Assembly: GCA_963682175.1 (NCBI GenBank)
Contig: OY821772.1
Location: forward strand, 13,694,743-13,758,742
DNA length: 64,000 nt
Reading direction: 5' to 3'
From: Triglochin maritima
Taxonomy: Eukaryota > Streptophyta > Magnoliopsida > Alismatales > Juncaginaceae
Under the pieces are notes generated by a model, which was not told where the DNA came from, did not search any database, and saw only the letters and a program-made list of their open reading frames with translations. This document shows positions 23,649 through 34,607 of this stretch, in pieces (positions within the stretch are counted from its first letter, which is position 1; every line of letters starts with the position of its first letter). The position numbers and the translations under genes are program-made.

Positions 23649-25363
23649 TAGACTTGTCAAAATCAGATACGACACAGACATAACACGATAATTTTGTGTA
23701 TGGGTATAGGTGCATGTACACGATAAACATACATGACACGATACACGAACGTTTATCGTGTCGGGTTCATGTATAAGCCTCCATACACGATTATACACAA
23801 TAACCCGATTATACACGTTACACGATTATACTTGGATACACAATAGACATGTTGATACACGATACCCCGATTAATAAAACGTCAGTACACGATAAACCGA
23901 TAATTAATTGGATACATTATACAAACAAAAGTTACAAAACCCCAATGTCCCAAACCCAAATCGAAATTCCCTAAAGTCAGCTCTCGTCGTTCTTCCAATG
24001 TCGTTCTTCCAACGTCGTTCTTGTTCCACCATTGCCATCCTCTCTCCCACGGCCACAAGCCTACGCCCTTGCCGACCTGATCAGCCACTCTCCTCCAATG
24101 TTGTTGGGACTAATCGGAAGTCCACTAGGGCCTCCGGCAATGCTGCTCTGCCTTCTCCCAAACCCAACTATTGGTGAGTCTCCTTTTTTTGTTTTATGAC
24201 GAAGGTAGGTGTTGATGTTAGGGTTAGGGTTAGGGTTAGGGTTAACAAACAAAATGGGGGGTTTTATGAAGAAGAACCGGAAGACAAAACAAAAAAGGAG
24301 ATCCAAAGCTGTTTTGTCCTGTACTTCAATGTTTACTTGAAATGCTTGAATTTTCAATAGTGTCTAACTATCTAATGAATGATATTGTCTCATAGAGCCC
24401 TGGTTTGAATGGTTCCATAGTTTGGGATGTTCACCGTTCAATAGTTAACATTGTTTGCACATTGGCATGGGCTCAATAATTGTATGGTTCAGCTTGTAGG
24501 AAATGTGGGAACACTATACCCACATGGCCACCACTAGACGACCTTATAGAGGACATTGTAGGGCTCACAATAAATGAGAACTTAATGCGAAATGAATCTA
24601 GTTTATTACAAGGTTCAATTAGCACCACCACTCTTACATCAACACATGAAGGTGGTATTATTGGGTTTTTTATTAAGTCATTTTCAATTGTTGATTTGAA
24701 AATATAATAACATTGATGCTCATGTCTTGTTTATATTGTTAGATCCTTCATCAAGTAATGCAGGGAAAAAGTAGAGGTTAGAGAATAACCTATGGAGCTA
24801 CTCATGCAAGACATGAAGAAACAAAGTTGGAAGGAGTTGGAACCTTGGAGGGTTGAAGATTTGAAGTTTTATGTTTTTTTTTTGCATGATTAGACCATTG
24901 TACATTGGTAGACATGAATTTTTTTGCATGTGCCGTTGTGAAATTATTTATTTGAAGTTTTGAACTTAAAGAAACTAGTACTATTTGCTCTATTTTGTAG
25001 GTTTATTTAGTATTTTACAGAAACTTCAAATTTTCATGTTTATTGTGTAATCGTGTACTTATAGTGTGTACACGTATTAGCGTGTCTATTCATGTATACA
25101 TGTATTTATCGTGTATGTAGGTACTTATCGTGTATAAATCTACTTACCGTGTATACAAGTACTTCTCATGTCTATTCGTGTATTATCGTGTATCGTGTTT
25201 CACTACACGTTAGGAATCGTGTATGTATTGTTTTGTGTTGTATACACGATAATTAGCGTGTCGTGTTCGTGTACATGAATCTTTATCATGTTGTGTTCGT
25301 GTATACCCAGAACTTGTTAACACCATACAATACACGACACATAATACACGATAGACAGGTCTA
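23649..25363. mobile_element. hAT-type element with ACACGATA subterminal arrays, no transposase
   Basis: The 1715-bp element begins TAGACTTGTCAAAATC and ends, in inverted form, TAGACCTGTCTATCGT. The flanks TTCATCAT (23641-23648) and CTCATCAT (25364-25371) match at 7 of 8 bases. Both ends (23680-23900 and 25050-25350) carry many ACACGATA/TATCGTGT motifs, the subterminal clusters hAT transposases usually bind. The middle has a 90-codon frame of uncertain meaning (23908-24177) and a short (TTAGGG)4 tract, but no recognisable hAT transposase. Confidence 0.83.
24218..24244 (+). repeat. (TTAGGG)4 interstitial tract
   Basis: Four TTAGGG units plus TTA inside the hAT element. Most plants use TTTAGGG at telomeres, so this is more likely a chance or transposon-borne tract than telomeric DNA. 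Confidence 0.9.
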
Positions 25364-25371
25364 CTCATCAT

Positions 25372-25975
25372 ACCACCTTCATAGATAGGTCAGGTAAGAG
25401 TATAACCTTACCCATACACATATACCCGCTTAACTATGAATTAATAAAATTAATTACAATATTTCCAATCGTCTAATATGTCTTTTATCTATGTTCTGAT
25501 AGAACTAAAATATGTGGATAGGCTATTATGCTATAACGGTTTCCTTTATGTCCATTTGTGGATGTTTAAGTTGCTAATTACGTTTCAAATGCTTGATTTG
25601 CACGTTTGATATTCATTTCCGATACATATTATTGTTACTTCGGGTGTGTAATAATGGTTTTTGTTCTTACTTTAGGTGTGAATGATGATATTTCTTGTTA
25701 TTTTTAGATGTATTAATTTGTAGTAGTTGGATTTGGATGAGTTTGATTTGAAGAATTTGATGGTAAATGTATTAATTGAAGAATTTGATGATGTACTCGT
25801 CATAATTATGACATCCATCCCACACCTGTTTACGCGATAGGCACACGGGGGAGAATACGGGTATGGGGTTGGTAAAACAAGTATATAATCATAAATAGTA
25901 CCCATTTATGAGGTAGGTATGCATATCATCATGCCCAAACCTGTCCCATTTACAACCCTAAAGTTAGATGTTATG
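25372..25975. other. AT-rich intergenic DNA, possible older hAT remnant
   Basis: No gene. GGTCAGGTAAGAGTATAACC near 25390 and CATGCCCAAACCTGTCCC near 25930, with GGGTATGG/CCCATACACATATACCCG wording, resemble decayed ends of a 'GGGTA'-rich hAT element. Confidence 0.35.
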
Positions 25976-27438
25976 TGTTAGGATCGATGGCCTCTAATCT
26001 CAAACAAAATACAGAATTAAGACAATAAATAAGGGATTAAGGAAATAGTAAGGAAACAACAAATGAAGACACTGGATTTAGAGAGGTTCGGCACAGTACT
26101 CAGTCATAGTCCTCCTCGCAAGCCTCATTCGATCTTCCGAGCCCCCCTTACGGTTCCATTAACCAATCTCCATTCTAGGCCGAGATCAATGTCGTTACAA
26201 CATCGATCCTCGCGAACAATCCTCACATCGCTCGTGTCTCCTCTCACAACCCGAGAGGGAGCTTTCTTGAAGCTTTACAACTTGGTGATTCCTGGATATG
26301 AAAGTTGAATCACAATCTAACTAAACACTCTAACTTGAGCACACTTGGATGTATGATTGGATATTATGCAAATGGTGAAGTTTGACTTTGAGTGTAGGAA
26401 GATGGAAGCTTAAAGATGTAGAGAGTTTGGCACTAAAGTATGGATCAATAGGGAGTATTCAAGGTGGTCAAAACAAAGGTATCAAACCTTATTTATAAGC
26501 TTTCAAGCTCTACTAGCCATTTGGGAGAGCTGGTGAGATTTTGACCAATGAGAAGCAAGATATGATTTAAGCTCAGGTAGAATCTTGAGCTGGTTTGGTC
26601 GGTCGTTTAAATAACAGTAGTCCAAAACAAGATGGTTTGCTTAGTCAGAATGAAGCATTCGGTTGACCAAAAAGGGTTTGAATAACCAATCACCAACTAC
26701 CAGTAACTTTTTTCTAATTTCGACCAATTAAAGTTTGGTTCACCAAATGAGGTTCGCTTCACCGTTTAAGGTGGACAGTAAGGAAGGTTGGGCTATGTTT
26801 AAATGGGTTTGGTAGACCGTTGACTATTCAGATGACCAAAGTAAGTGTGGGTTTTCAGCTGACAGTTATGGCTTAAATGTTCATTGAAGCAACAGTCATA
26901 TGCCACGTGCAAAGAGTCGTTGCACGCCAAAGGCCAAGAAGACATCGGTTGACCGATACGAGATCGGTCGTCCGAAAATGGACAAGTCAATATGGACTCT
27001 AAGGCAAAATTCAAATGCAACCGTTGGAGTATAATCCAAAATCAATCTAAGGCAATTTGGTCGACCAATGGCCATTCGGTCGTCTGACCAGAGAGCGTTC
27101 TAACGACTACTGATGGGAAGTGTTCGGTTATCCATTAGACCAAATTGTGTTGGAACAGAATCCTAGTGCTCAAGTTTACATATGATCATATGGACTCAAT
27201 AAATAGAAAATTACAAGTCTTCTCCTAAGCTTTGATTATAAGTATTCATTCTTGATGTCTTTGTCTTAATGCTTATTCTCTCGATTATCTTGATCAACCT
27301 ATTAAGATTATTGCAAGTATACAAGTGTGTATGTTATGCATGTAATCATGTTTGCCCACTTTAATTGATTAGGTTGATTAATTAAGATTAATTTGATTAA
27401 TCATCAAAATAAAATAGATTAATGCCTAAAAGCCAACA
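25976..27438 (-). mobile_element. copia-type LTR, decayed copy of the palindrome-rich family
   Basis: Reverse-complement relative of the LTR at 55568-57045. Its right end, read on the minus strand, is TGTTGGCTTTTAGGCATTAA against TGTTGGCTTTTAGGCCTTAA there. The GC-rich transcribed block is recognisable at 26085-26275 (GAGGTTCGGCAC; CTCACAACCCGAGAGGGAGC). A minus-strand TATAAATA lies at 26490-26497. CGGT..ACCG palindromes persist in degraded form at 26600-27130. No matching 5-bp TSD was found, so it may not be a clean solo LTR. Confidence 0.8.
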
Positions 27439-27635
27439 CTAAGTAGTGTGTTAATTAGGAGATTATTGAATATTCTAACTAAGAGGCTATTGATCTTTTG
27501 TATTACTTGTCACTCGTGTTCTTAATAATCTTCCAATTCTACTCCCTCTGTGTTGTTGTATTTACTAGGCATACCAATTATATTATTTATATATAGGCAG
27601 ATTTTTAAAATAGATTTATAAAAAATAACTCAATA

Positions 27636-28370
27636 TGTAACGCCCCGAGCCCGGACAACTGCTCACCTGCCCGAACCCGGTGCGTTAATATACGATCCAC
27701 GAACCTGACCGCTACGCACTCTGATATTTAAATCCATCTGATAGGCCCATAATTAATCTGAAAAATTTAATTAACAAATTGTGAGCTCGACAACCCGCAA
27801 GTTCCAACAGTCAATCAATCAGAATCATAATCATGTGGAAAATAATACAGAATATGACATTTAGTCAATAAGCACAATCAAGAGACATGCATCACAAATA
27901 AAATGCATGCATAACAATCTGAAACCCCCATTCAGATTCGACCACATCCTGTGCTTCTTCAATCTGTCAGACGCACACCTGGTAGCTCCACACTAACGAC
28001 ATGTAGCCCTTTCCTCTCTCGGGTGGCTCCACGCTGTCCGTTAGGCAGCTCTTTCCTAAGTTGCTCTGCCAGAAACATACACACAGCCACAAGACATGTC
28101 GACCGAAACACCACCATGCAATCATATGCATATCCATAAAATCAATATTAATGCTCAACATGCATGCAACTACGAATATCAAGAGAGACAGACATGATAT
28201 GAAACTGAAGAATAACGAATCAGTACTTGCCTCAAAATCTCCATCTTTTTCTTCTATATATTCTTCTCAAAATTCCATCTTCTCCTAAAACCACACAATC
28301 ATCCAACAATCTTAATTAGTCCATTAAGATATTTGATTATTACCTCAACTAAAAAATTCAGGATATTACA
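27636..28370 (-). mobile_element. solo gypsy-type LTR with perfect 5-bp TSD
   Basis: The 735-bp sequence, read on the minus strand, begins TGTAATATCCTGAATTTTTT and ends CGGGCTCGGGGCGTTACA, a TG...CA LTR. The flanks 27631-27635 and 28371-28375 are both CAATA. There is no internal domain, so this is a solo LTR left by recombination. Confidence 0.93.
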
Positions 28371-28539
28371 CAATAGGTCTCCTTCCAAAATATTTATGAA
28401 ACTAAGCCTACGTCCACCACGCGGTGACAAGTGGTGGAGGCAGCTTTTAGTTTTTTAACACGGTCAAACTCAGCAAAACTAACCCCAAATTCTTAAAGAA
28501 CTCATTAACCACAATGGCAAGTTCATTAGAACTTAACAT

Positions 28540-29319
28540 CGAGTTCACTCCCGGGGTAAACTGAGACCCCGATAGCTTCAATGCCAAGTTATCGTACAGA
28601 ACTTGGCATCCGCGTTGTCGAGTTCACACTTGGGACCCCTCCCTTTCGATTACCAGGGGTTGTAGGAGCATCATTGGGTGTAAGATGGAGAACACTGAGG
28701 TCATATAAAGGGAGTGTGAAGACTTGTACGATAAGTTTACATAAATTGGGTGTTTTGAAGAACAAGTACACTGACGACCTTTATCCGTTGGAGTACAATC
28801 TTGCGCGAAAAGTTCTCGACACCCACGTATTTCTTAAGTGAAAACCTACACTGATGGTTTCCTATCCGTCGGTGTAAAACCCTCAAATGGAAAATTTTGG
28901 TCCAGCCGAAGTTCTCCGTCGGTGTTACTACTAATTTTCGTCGGTGTAATGGCTCAATTTTCAAAGTTAACTATGAGGATAGAATCCGTCGGTGGTATGA
29001 AGAACAAGTACACTGACAACCATTATCCGTCGGTGTTAACGAACTCATCCGTCAGAGTATGTTCTTGCGCGAAAAGTTTTTGAAGCCCACGTGTTTCTTC
29101 AGCGAAAACCTACACCGACAGTTTCTATCCGTCGGTGTAGGACCCTCACATGGAAAATTTTAGTCCGACCGAAGGTATCCATTGGTGTTATTATTAATTT
29201 CCATCAGTGATACTAAAGTCCGATGAAACGGTATATCCGTCGGTGTTACATACCCTGCACCGACGGATGAATCACCGGCGGATATATATCCGCCGGTGAT
29301 TCCCATATTTCTAGTAGTG
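28540..29319. mobile_element. CACTA (EnSpm-type) terminal fragment with CCGTCGGTGT repeats
   Basis: The right end, read on the minus strand, is CACTACTAGAAATATGGG followed by CACCGGCGG motifs, the hallmark of a CACTA terminus with subterminal repeats. Within 28750-29290 the motif CCGTCGGTGT/ACACCGACGG recurs many times. A block containing GCGCGAAAAGTT and CCCACGT occurs twice (about 28800-28930 and 29060-29190). No opposite terminus or transposase is present, so it is truncated; the left limit is approximate. Confidence 0.8.
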
Positions 29320-29756
29320 GTTGAATAAACAAGAACACATTCAGGTGTTCTAGATTCTTATGGAAGATTGGATTTGCAAGAACTCCCATCCATGTGCATC
29401 AAGGATGCTCAAGTGTTGATGAGAAGGACATAGCTGATTTGTTTTAGCGGAGTGGCAATGCATCTCCGATCGAGTTATATAGTTTGGTCTGCAACATATT
29501 CCTGAGTTGATGGAGAGATGTAGAGCACGATATACTCTAGGAAGGACAGACATCAACTAGATGGAAGAAAATGCAAGATACATCAAGAAAAGGTCGCACA
29601 AGAATGCTCACCGTTAGGTGAATCACCAGCAGACAATCGAAGCTTGTACATTAAGTGGTATTGGAATATCATTGTTCGTTAGATTGTGCCCTACCCTCCT
29701 TCCAGACTAGTAGAGTATAGGCTCACTACGGGTATAGAAAGAAATATGGTACGTGT
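29320..29756. other. unassigned sequence between CACTA end and TRIM
   Basis: No frame long enough to call. It reads like decayed coding DNA, possibly transposon-derived, but I cannot name a domain. Confidence 0.35.
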
Positions 29757-30286
29757 TGTAACGTCCCGTCCCCGAACCCGCATCGAGCCCGGGTCCCGGT
29801 CCGTCACCCATGTGCCCACTGGCCCACAACACCCACCTATTGCCACAAAACTTAAGTTGGTAAGTGTTATGGTAGTGGACTCATGTCTTTATATCCCACC
29901 CCAACATTCTCATGTTAAGCAATGTGGGACTAAACTTGGGGGTTTTACAACCTACCCCACTTGAACACCTGACGTCCTCGTCAGGGTCAAGCCACTCAGT
30001 CACCAGGCGTTGTGGGATTCTAGAGGTGGCTCCCACCCTTTAGGTGTAGCACTTAGTTCCCACAATTCCGGCTGGTTCAGGCTCTGATACCATCTGTAAC
30101 GTCCCGTCTCCGAACCCGCATCGAGCTTGGGTCCCGGTCCGTCACCCATGTGCCCACTGGCCCACAACACCCACCTATTTCCACAAAACTTAAGTTGGTA
30201 AGTGTTATGGTAGTGGCTCATGTCTTTATATCCCACCCCAACATTCTCATGTTAAGCAATGTGGGACTAAACTTGGGGGTTTTACA
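29757..30286 (-). mobile_element. complete TRIM: miniature LTR retrotransposon, 530 bp
   Basis: Two direct terminal repeats (29757-29949, 193 bp; 30095-30286, 192 bp) start TGTAACGTCCCGTC and end GGGGGTTTTACA, with about five differences. The 145-bp interior has a primer-binding site complementary to initiator tRNA-Met next to the right LTR and a purine tract (minus strand, AAGTGGGGTAGG) next to the left LTR, fixing minus orientation. There is no coding capacity. Flanks CGTGT and ACTAC do not match. Partial LTR fragments follow at 30313-30362, so the right side is rearranged. Confidence 0.88.
30081..30092 (-). promoter_or_regulatory. TRIM primer-binding site (tRNA-Met type)
   Basis: On the minus strand it reads TGGTATCAGAGC, complementary to the 3' end of plant initiator tRNA-Met. 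It is separated from the right LTR by two bases. Confidence 0.88.
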
Positions 30287-30362
30287 ACTACTTCTCATAA
30301 AACATAAAAGCGGTTGTAAAACCCCCAAGTTTGTGATAGGACTAAACTTGGGGGTTTTACAA

Positions 30363-31271
30363 CTACTTCTCATAAAACTTGGAGTCCCTCGCCTCCTCAG
30401 CCTGAATAGTGAAGACTCGCCCGGTCTTCTTGCATTGTCTTGGTGAAACAACTGATCGGCTGCCTCCGCCTCTCCCTGCCACTGGCGGCCCAAACCTCCT
30501 GCTAGGCTCTCCCTGCCTATTCAGGCACTCCCGAACGTAGTGACCCAACTGCCTGCACCCCATGCAAGCACCTGAGCGCTTGAAGCACTCCTGACCAAGG
30601 TGAAACCTCCCACAGAAAGCGCACGCTCCAGACTGACGTGCTCCTCCACCATCGAACCTGGGCCTCTTGCCCGGGTTCCCTGCTCCACGGCCGACAGCTC
30701 GCCTACCGGTGCTCACTGGTGCCTTCCTCGCCTCCTAAAGACACTCCCTCTGGTCCTGCTCAATGATGGTAGCATGCTTCACCACATCAGCAAGGGTCCG
30801 CGGCATGCTGTTGATCACACGTGATCGGAGCGGCTACCTCAGTCCCTTCACGAACTTCCTCGCCCGCTGCTCTGAGGTCACACAGATCTCTGAGCAGTAA
30901 CGCTCCAAAGCGTTAAACCTACTGATGTAACTCGCCAGAGTCATCTCCCTCTGCTCCAGCGACATGAACTCCTCCCTCTTCCTATCTCTGACGTGCTGGG
31001 GAAAGTACTACTCATGGAATACCTCTAAGAACTCCTCCCAGCTGACATCCTCACGATCCTCAAACACAACCATGGATGCGGTCCTCCACCAGTTAGCCGC
31101 CTCGCCATCAAACACATAGGTGGCCAGATCCACCCTCGTCTCAGGTGCAACTCCAATCGCTCGAAAGATCTTCTGCATCTTGAAGATCCAGTCCTCCGCC
31201 ACCTCTGGAGCACTCCTTCCATTAAAACTCGGTGGGTGCTGACGCATAAACCGATCATGTTCAGCGCTCAT
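30363..31271 (-). pseudogene. Ty3/gypsy gag remnant with two zinc knuckles
   Basis: The N-terminal part (31008-31271) matches plant gypsy gag: PPSFNGRSAPEVAEDWI, then GEAANWWRTAS and WEEFLEVFHE. The C-terminal part (30363-30716) is Gly/Arg-rich with CAFCGRFHLGQEC and CMGCRQLGHYVREC zinc knuckles. Stops and frame changes lie between and after the two parts. The downstream pol is missing: the sequence changes to rearranged TRIM LTR fragments below 30363. Gag would form the particle core. Confidence 0.85.
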
Positions 31272-31510
31272 CCCGCCCTACACATTCTGGGCTGCCTGAC
31301 GCTCCAGAAACTCGCCCAACCTGTCCCAGTTGGCGCCTCCAGTGTCGTCACTGGCATCGCGATCACGCGGAGAACTCCTCACGCGTCTAGGGGCCATCTG
31401 ACAGAAGAAACAATCACAAACTTCAGCCATGAATGCATGCTAAAATATAAAATGCATGCGTCCTATTACTACAAGGGTGATTTTCATTGGGAACCGCATA
31501 GGAATCGACC

Positions 31511-31522
31511 GCTCTGATACCA
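31511..31522 (-). promoter_or_regulatory. gypsy primer-binding site (tRNA-Met type)
   Basis: TGGTATCAGAGC on the minus strand, three bases inside the LTR edge at 31526 and upstream of the gag remnant. Confidence 0.85.
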
Positions 31523-31525
31523 AAT

Positions 31526-32206
31526 TGTAACATCCCGGAACAACGGAAATTTAAAAATTTATAATCAAGTCAACAGAGCTCAATAAACAAAGACGGGACT
31601 GCTACTTCTCATAAAACATAAAAGTGGTGCACCATATTACATCAGAGTTGTCAAAACGATACATGATTACAACATAACAACAAAAAAAGATAAATGTAAT
31701 CATGTCAACCTCAGTGGTCCGAATAGAGGATTTGATCCCAAGATGCGCGCGCCCGCTGATCACCACCCAACTGGACCTACTGCGGTCCTGAAAAAGATGC
31801 AACAACAATGCCTGAGTTTCCATAAGGAAACCCCGTATGCCAAGCTCACCTATATGCGTACAGTAGTACAATTGAACCTGTCATACTAGTAGCATGTCAT
31901 GTCATCAACAGTAAGGAAAACAGTTCCCCCGAAGGGTAACATGGGACATCAGTCCGACAATCATCATCGGGTCTCCCGAGGAGACCTACCGTAGGCACAT
32001 ACGGTCTAGCGGACAAGACGTGACACTCCCCACACGCAGCTACACTAAACATGGGGTTCGGCAAGGAGCATCCGCCAGGTCCGCGCCAATAAGAAATAGA
32101 TCTGTAACTCATGGTCGAAACCACACCAACGGAGCCGTCGCTCGGTCGGTCCATCAATCATCATCTCAGTAGGTGCCCAGCTGAGGAAAACATAGCCGGA
32201 ACTGTA
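31526..32206 (-). mobile_element. 5' LTR region of the minus-strand gypsy element
   Basis: On the minus strand the LTR ends CCGTTGTTCCGGGATGTTACA at 31526, three bases from the primer-binding site. The GC-rich block at 31900-32160 resembles a transcribed LTR region. The right limit is uncertain and is set by the start of different LTR-like sequence near 32207. CTACTTCTCATAAAACATAA occurs both here (31599) and at 30287, a hint of the matching 3' LTR fragment. Confidence 0.6.
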
Positions 32207-33643
32207 GGATTTCTAGTTTAATTGTACATATTTATTTTCGAAATTTTTATGCACAATAAGGATCAATTACAATTTTTCTATGATTTATTTCATGCATGCA
32301 TCAGTTTGTTTCAATAACTAGTTTTAAAACTTTATTAAAACAAACATGGGCTCCGAAATTCATACCTAGAAGTTCTCTAAAACTTCTTGAAAATCCGGAG
32401 ACGTTGAGGATGCTTGTCGCTGTGCCGGATGCCTCCGAGTATTCACCAAACTCTAAACAAGATTGGAGAGAGAAGAGCTAGCCTCTCAATCTCCAATAGG
32501 GTTTAGAATCCAATTACTAACCCCTCTTTAGTTCCCTTGAGAAGAAGATCTCTGAAAACTAAAACTAACTCAAGAATTAAGGTGAAATTCGTGGAGAATC
32601 ATGGAGAGACAAGTTTGCACAAGAAGATAATGAATGAATTAATGAGGTAATGAGATAAACTTGTATTTATAAGTTCTCTCCAAATTACCTATTCATGTGC
32701 AACCTCTTGCCCATGATTTCATGCAAACTTCCATCTAACCATCCATTATTTGCTAACAAATAATCTTAGCCACGAATTAAATCAATTATGGACCAATTAC
32801 ATGCATGATCTACTTAATTCTTAAATTAATTCTGCAGAAAATTGTCTGGACTGGTCGACCGTTTGGAGGTTTGGTCGACCGTTCAAACCAATTTTTGGTC
32901 GACCGTTCGCAACAATAAAATATTTCATCGCAATGTTCGGTCGACCGACCGATAGATTCGGTCGACCGTTCCGAACAAACGAAAATTCCATGTTATCGGT
33001 CGAGATGTGTCCAGTCGACAGTGCACCGATCGGTCGACCGTTTACTATTAATCGGTCGACCGTTTGTGCACAGTACTGCAGACTTGTCAAATTTCGGTTT
33101 AATTCCTACAAAATTTGACATTTCGGGATTAGTAGTAAATTAACAACTTATGTAACATATTATCCTATGTAACGATAAATCATTACACCCCATAATATTT
33201 ACATCACATATGAATTTAATTTAGATTCTAATTATGTTATTAATCACAACATAACTTTGATTTTGCTTGTTCACCCCATGTGTCATATTTTCTACATGAA
33301 ACCCCACACATCTTATGAACTCAAAATCCTCATTTCTTGTTTCCCAGTTTTGTGGTGTGACCTATGGGAGGATCTAAACTAAGTTGACAGTGATATTAAG
33401 AGCTTAATACCACAAGCTATAAATGGTATCTAGCTACACATTATAGCTCCCAATTAGTTAGATGTCTTAATTCCACTCGAACCAAAACCCGATCCATTTA
33501 GTGATGGAGTGCACCACTTGTGTCCGTCCCTTGCCTCATGATATTAAGAATACACACAAATTAGTATTGTGTCATCTTTGTATTTAGTATATATTTCTTG
33601 ATCTCTTTAAGTGAGTTACACATATGTGACTTAACTCAAATCA
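32207..33643 (-). mobile_element. LTR-like sequence, probably 3' LTR of the minus-strand copia element, split by later LTRs
   Basis: Begins TGTAGGATTTCTAG and runs to the edge of the LTR at 33644; LTR-like non-coding sequence continues at 36567-37119, beside the copia polypurine tract. I infer that the LTRs at 33644-36566 inserted into it. It contains about nine GGTCGACC palindromes between 32852 and 33062, several in pairs 20-24 bp apart. There is no gene. The assignment is inference; I could not find a matching 5' LTR. Confidence 0.5.
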
Positions 33644-34011
33644 CATTAGCTTTTTGGCCTTAATCTTATGTTTTGATGATTTAATTAACCGAATCTTAAT
33701 TAGAGTAGCACACACTATGCATTGCATATATATTGTATTGTGCTAACCTCTACAGGTGATCAAGACTCAAGAAAGAAGGAAATGAAGTCAAGACATGTAA
33801 TTAAAGCTAAATCGAAGACATGTAATCTTGATTTCTTTTGAGTCTTAGGAACAAAGTGTAATTGAGCATACTTGAGCTAAAATCAACTTAATCACACACT
33901 AGGTTCCCTATAGAAGTCACACACGAAATTTCACATAATTTGGACTTCAATAGATCACCCAAACTTAGACCGGAAAACACCAAACCTGAACTGCAAAAGT
34001 CTGCCCACATT

Positions 34012-34503
34012 CGGTCGACCGCAACATGCCGTTCGGTCGACCGAATGATCAAATCTTTTGTTTGTGTTTTCACTGCCCTTATTCGGTCGACCGTGTTTTA
34101 CCTTTCGGTCGACCGTCAGATCATATTTTCCCGACCGTTACTTTTGTCGTATATACCCAACGGTCGTATTCGTATTAAACCAAAAATACCCCAAATGTAT
34201 TTCATGTATCGGTCGACCGAGGACCACGATCGGTCGACCGTTTGTCCATCTCTTGACAAACCCAAAGTGCGTGTATATAGTCGGTCGACCACCAAACTTG
34301 TTTCGGTCGACCGTTCTCACATTTGTTTGTCACCCCCAAAGTGCCTGGTCGAAATCGGTCGAACGAACCCTTTCTTGTGTTCGACCGATGCCTTAAGTTT
34401 TCTTAAGTCGTAGAGTTGGGCGGTCGACCGTTGCTTAACCGGTCGACCGAATCTTGTACATAACTGCCAAACGGTCGACCGTTCGTCCCGATTCGGTCGA
34501 CCG
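34012..34503. promoter_or_regulatory. paired 10-bp palindrome array CGGTCGACCG
   Basis: Motif starts are 34012/34034, 34084/34106, 34210/34231, 34282/34304, 34421/34440 and 34472/34494, plus weaker sites at 34345-34390. Pair offsets are 22, 22, 21, 22, 19 and 22 bp. Spacer sequences differ while their lengths are kept. The array ends 97 bp before TATATAAG, the position of an LTR enhancer. Confidence 0.75.
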
Positions 34504-34599
34504 ATTACAGCCAGAATTGGGTCCTGTCTTTTCTGTTTTGTGTAATCACACTTCAACTCATACCCAATCAATCCCAACGGCTCTATTCTCTCTAATGCC

Positions 34600-34607
34600 T
34601 ATATAAG
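34600..34607 (+). promoter_or_regulatory. TATA box of LTR copy 1
   Basis: TATATAAG, 25 bp after a CAACGGCT box that recurs in the other copies at 35971 and 56451. Confidence 0.7.

Noticed and set aside
23456..23683. Frame starting with polyproline
   Set aside because: Created by the C24 tract; no domain follows.
24218..24244. Telomere-like TTAGGG tract as a chromosome end or fusion scar
   Set aside because: Only four units, not the usual plant TTTAGGG, and inside a defined hAT element.
33940..34413. Overlapping frames on both strands rich in RSTVDR and GRP across the palindrome array
   Set aside because: They are translations of the CGGTCGACCG repeat; the 19- and 22-bp spacing keeps no frame and both strands give similar peptides.
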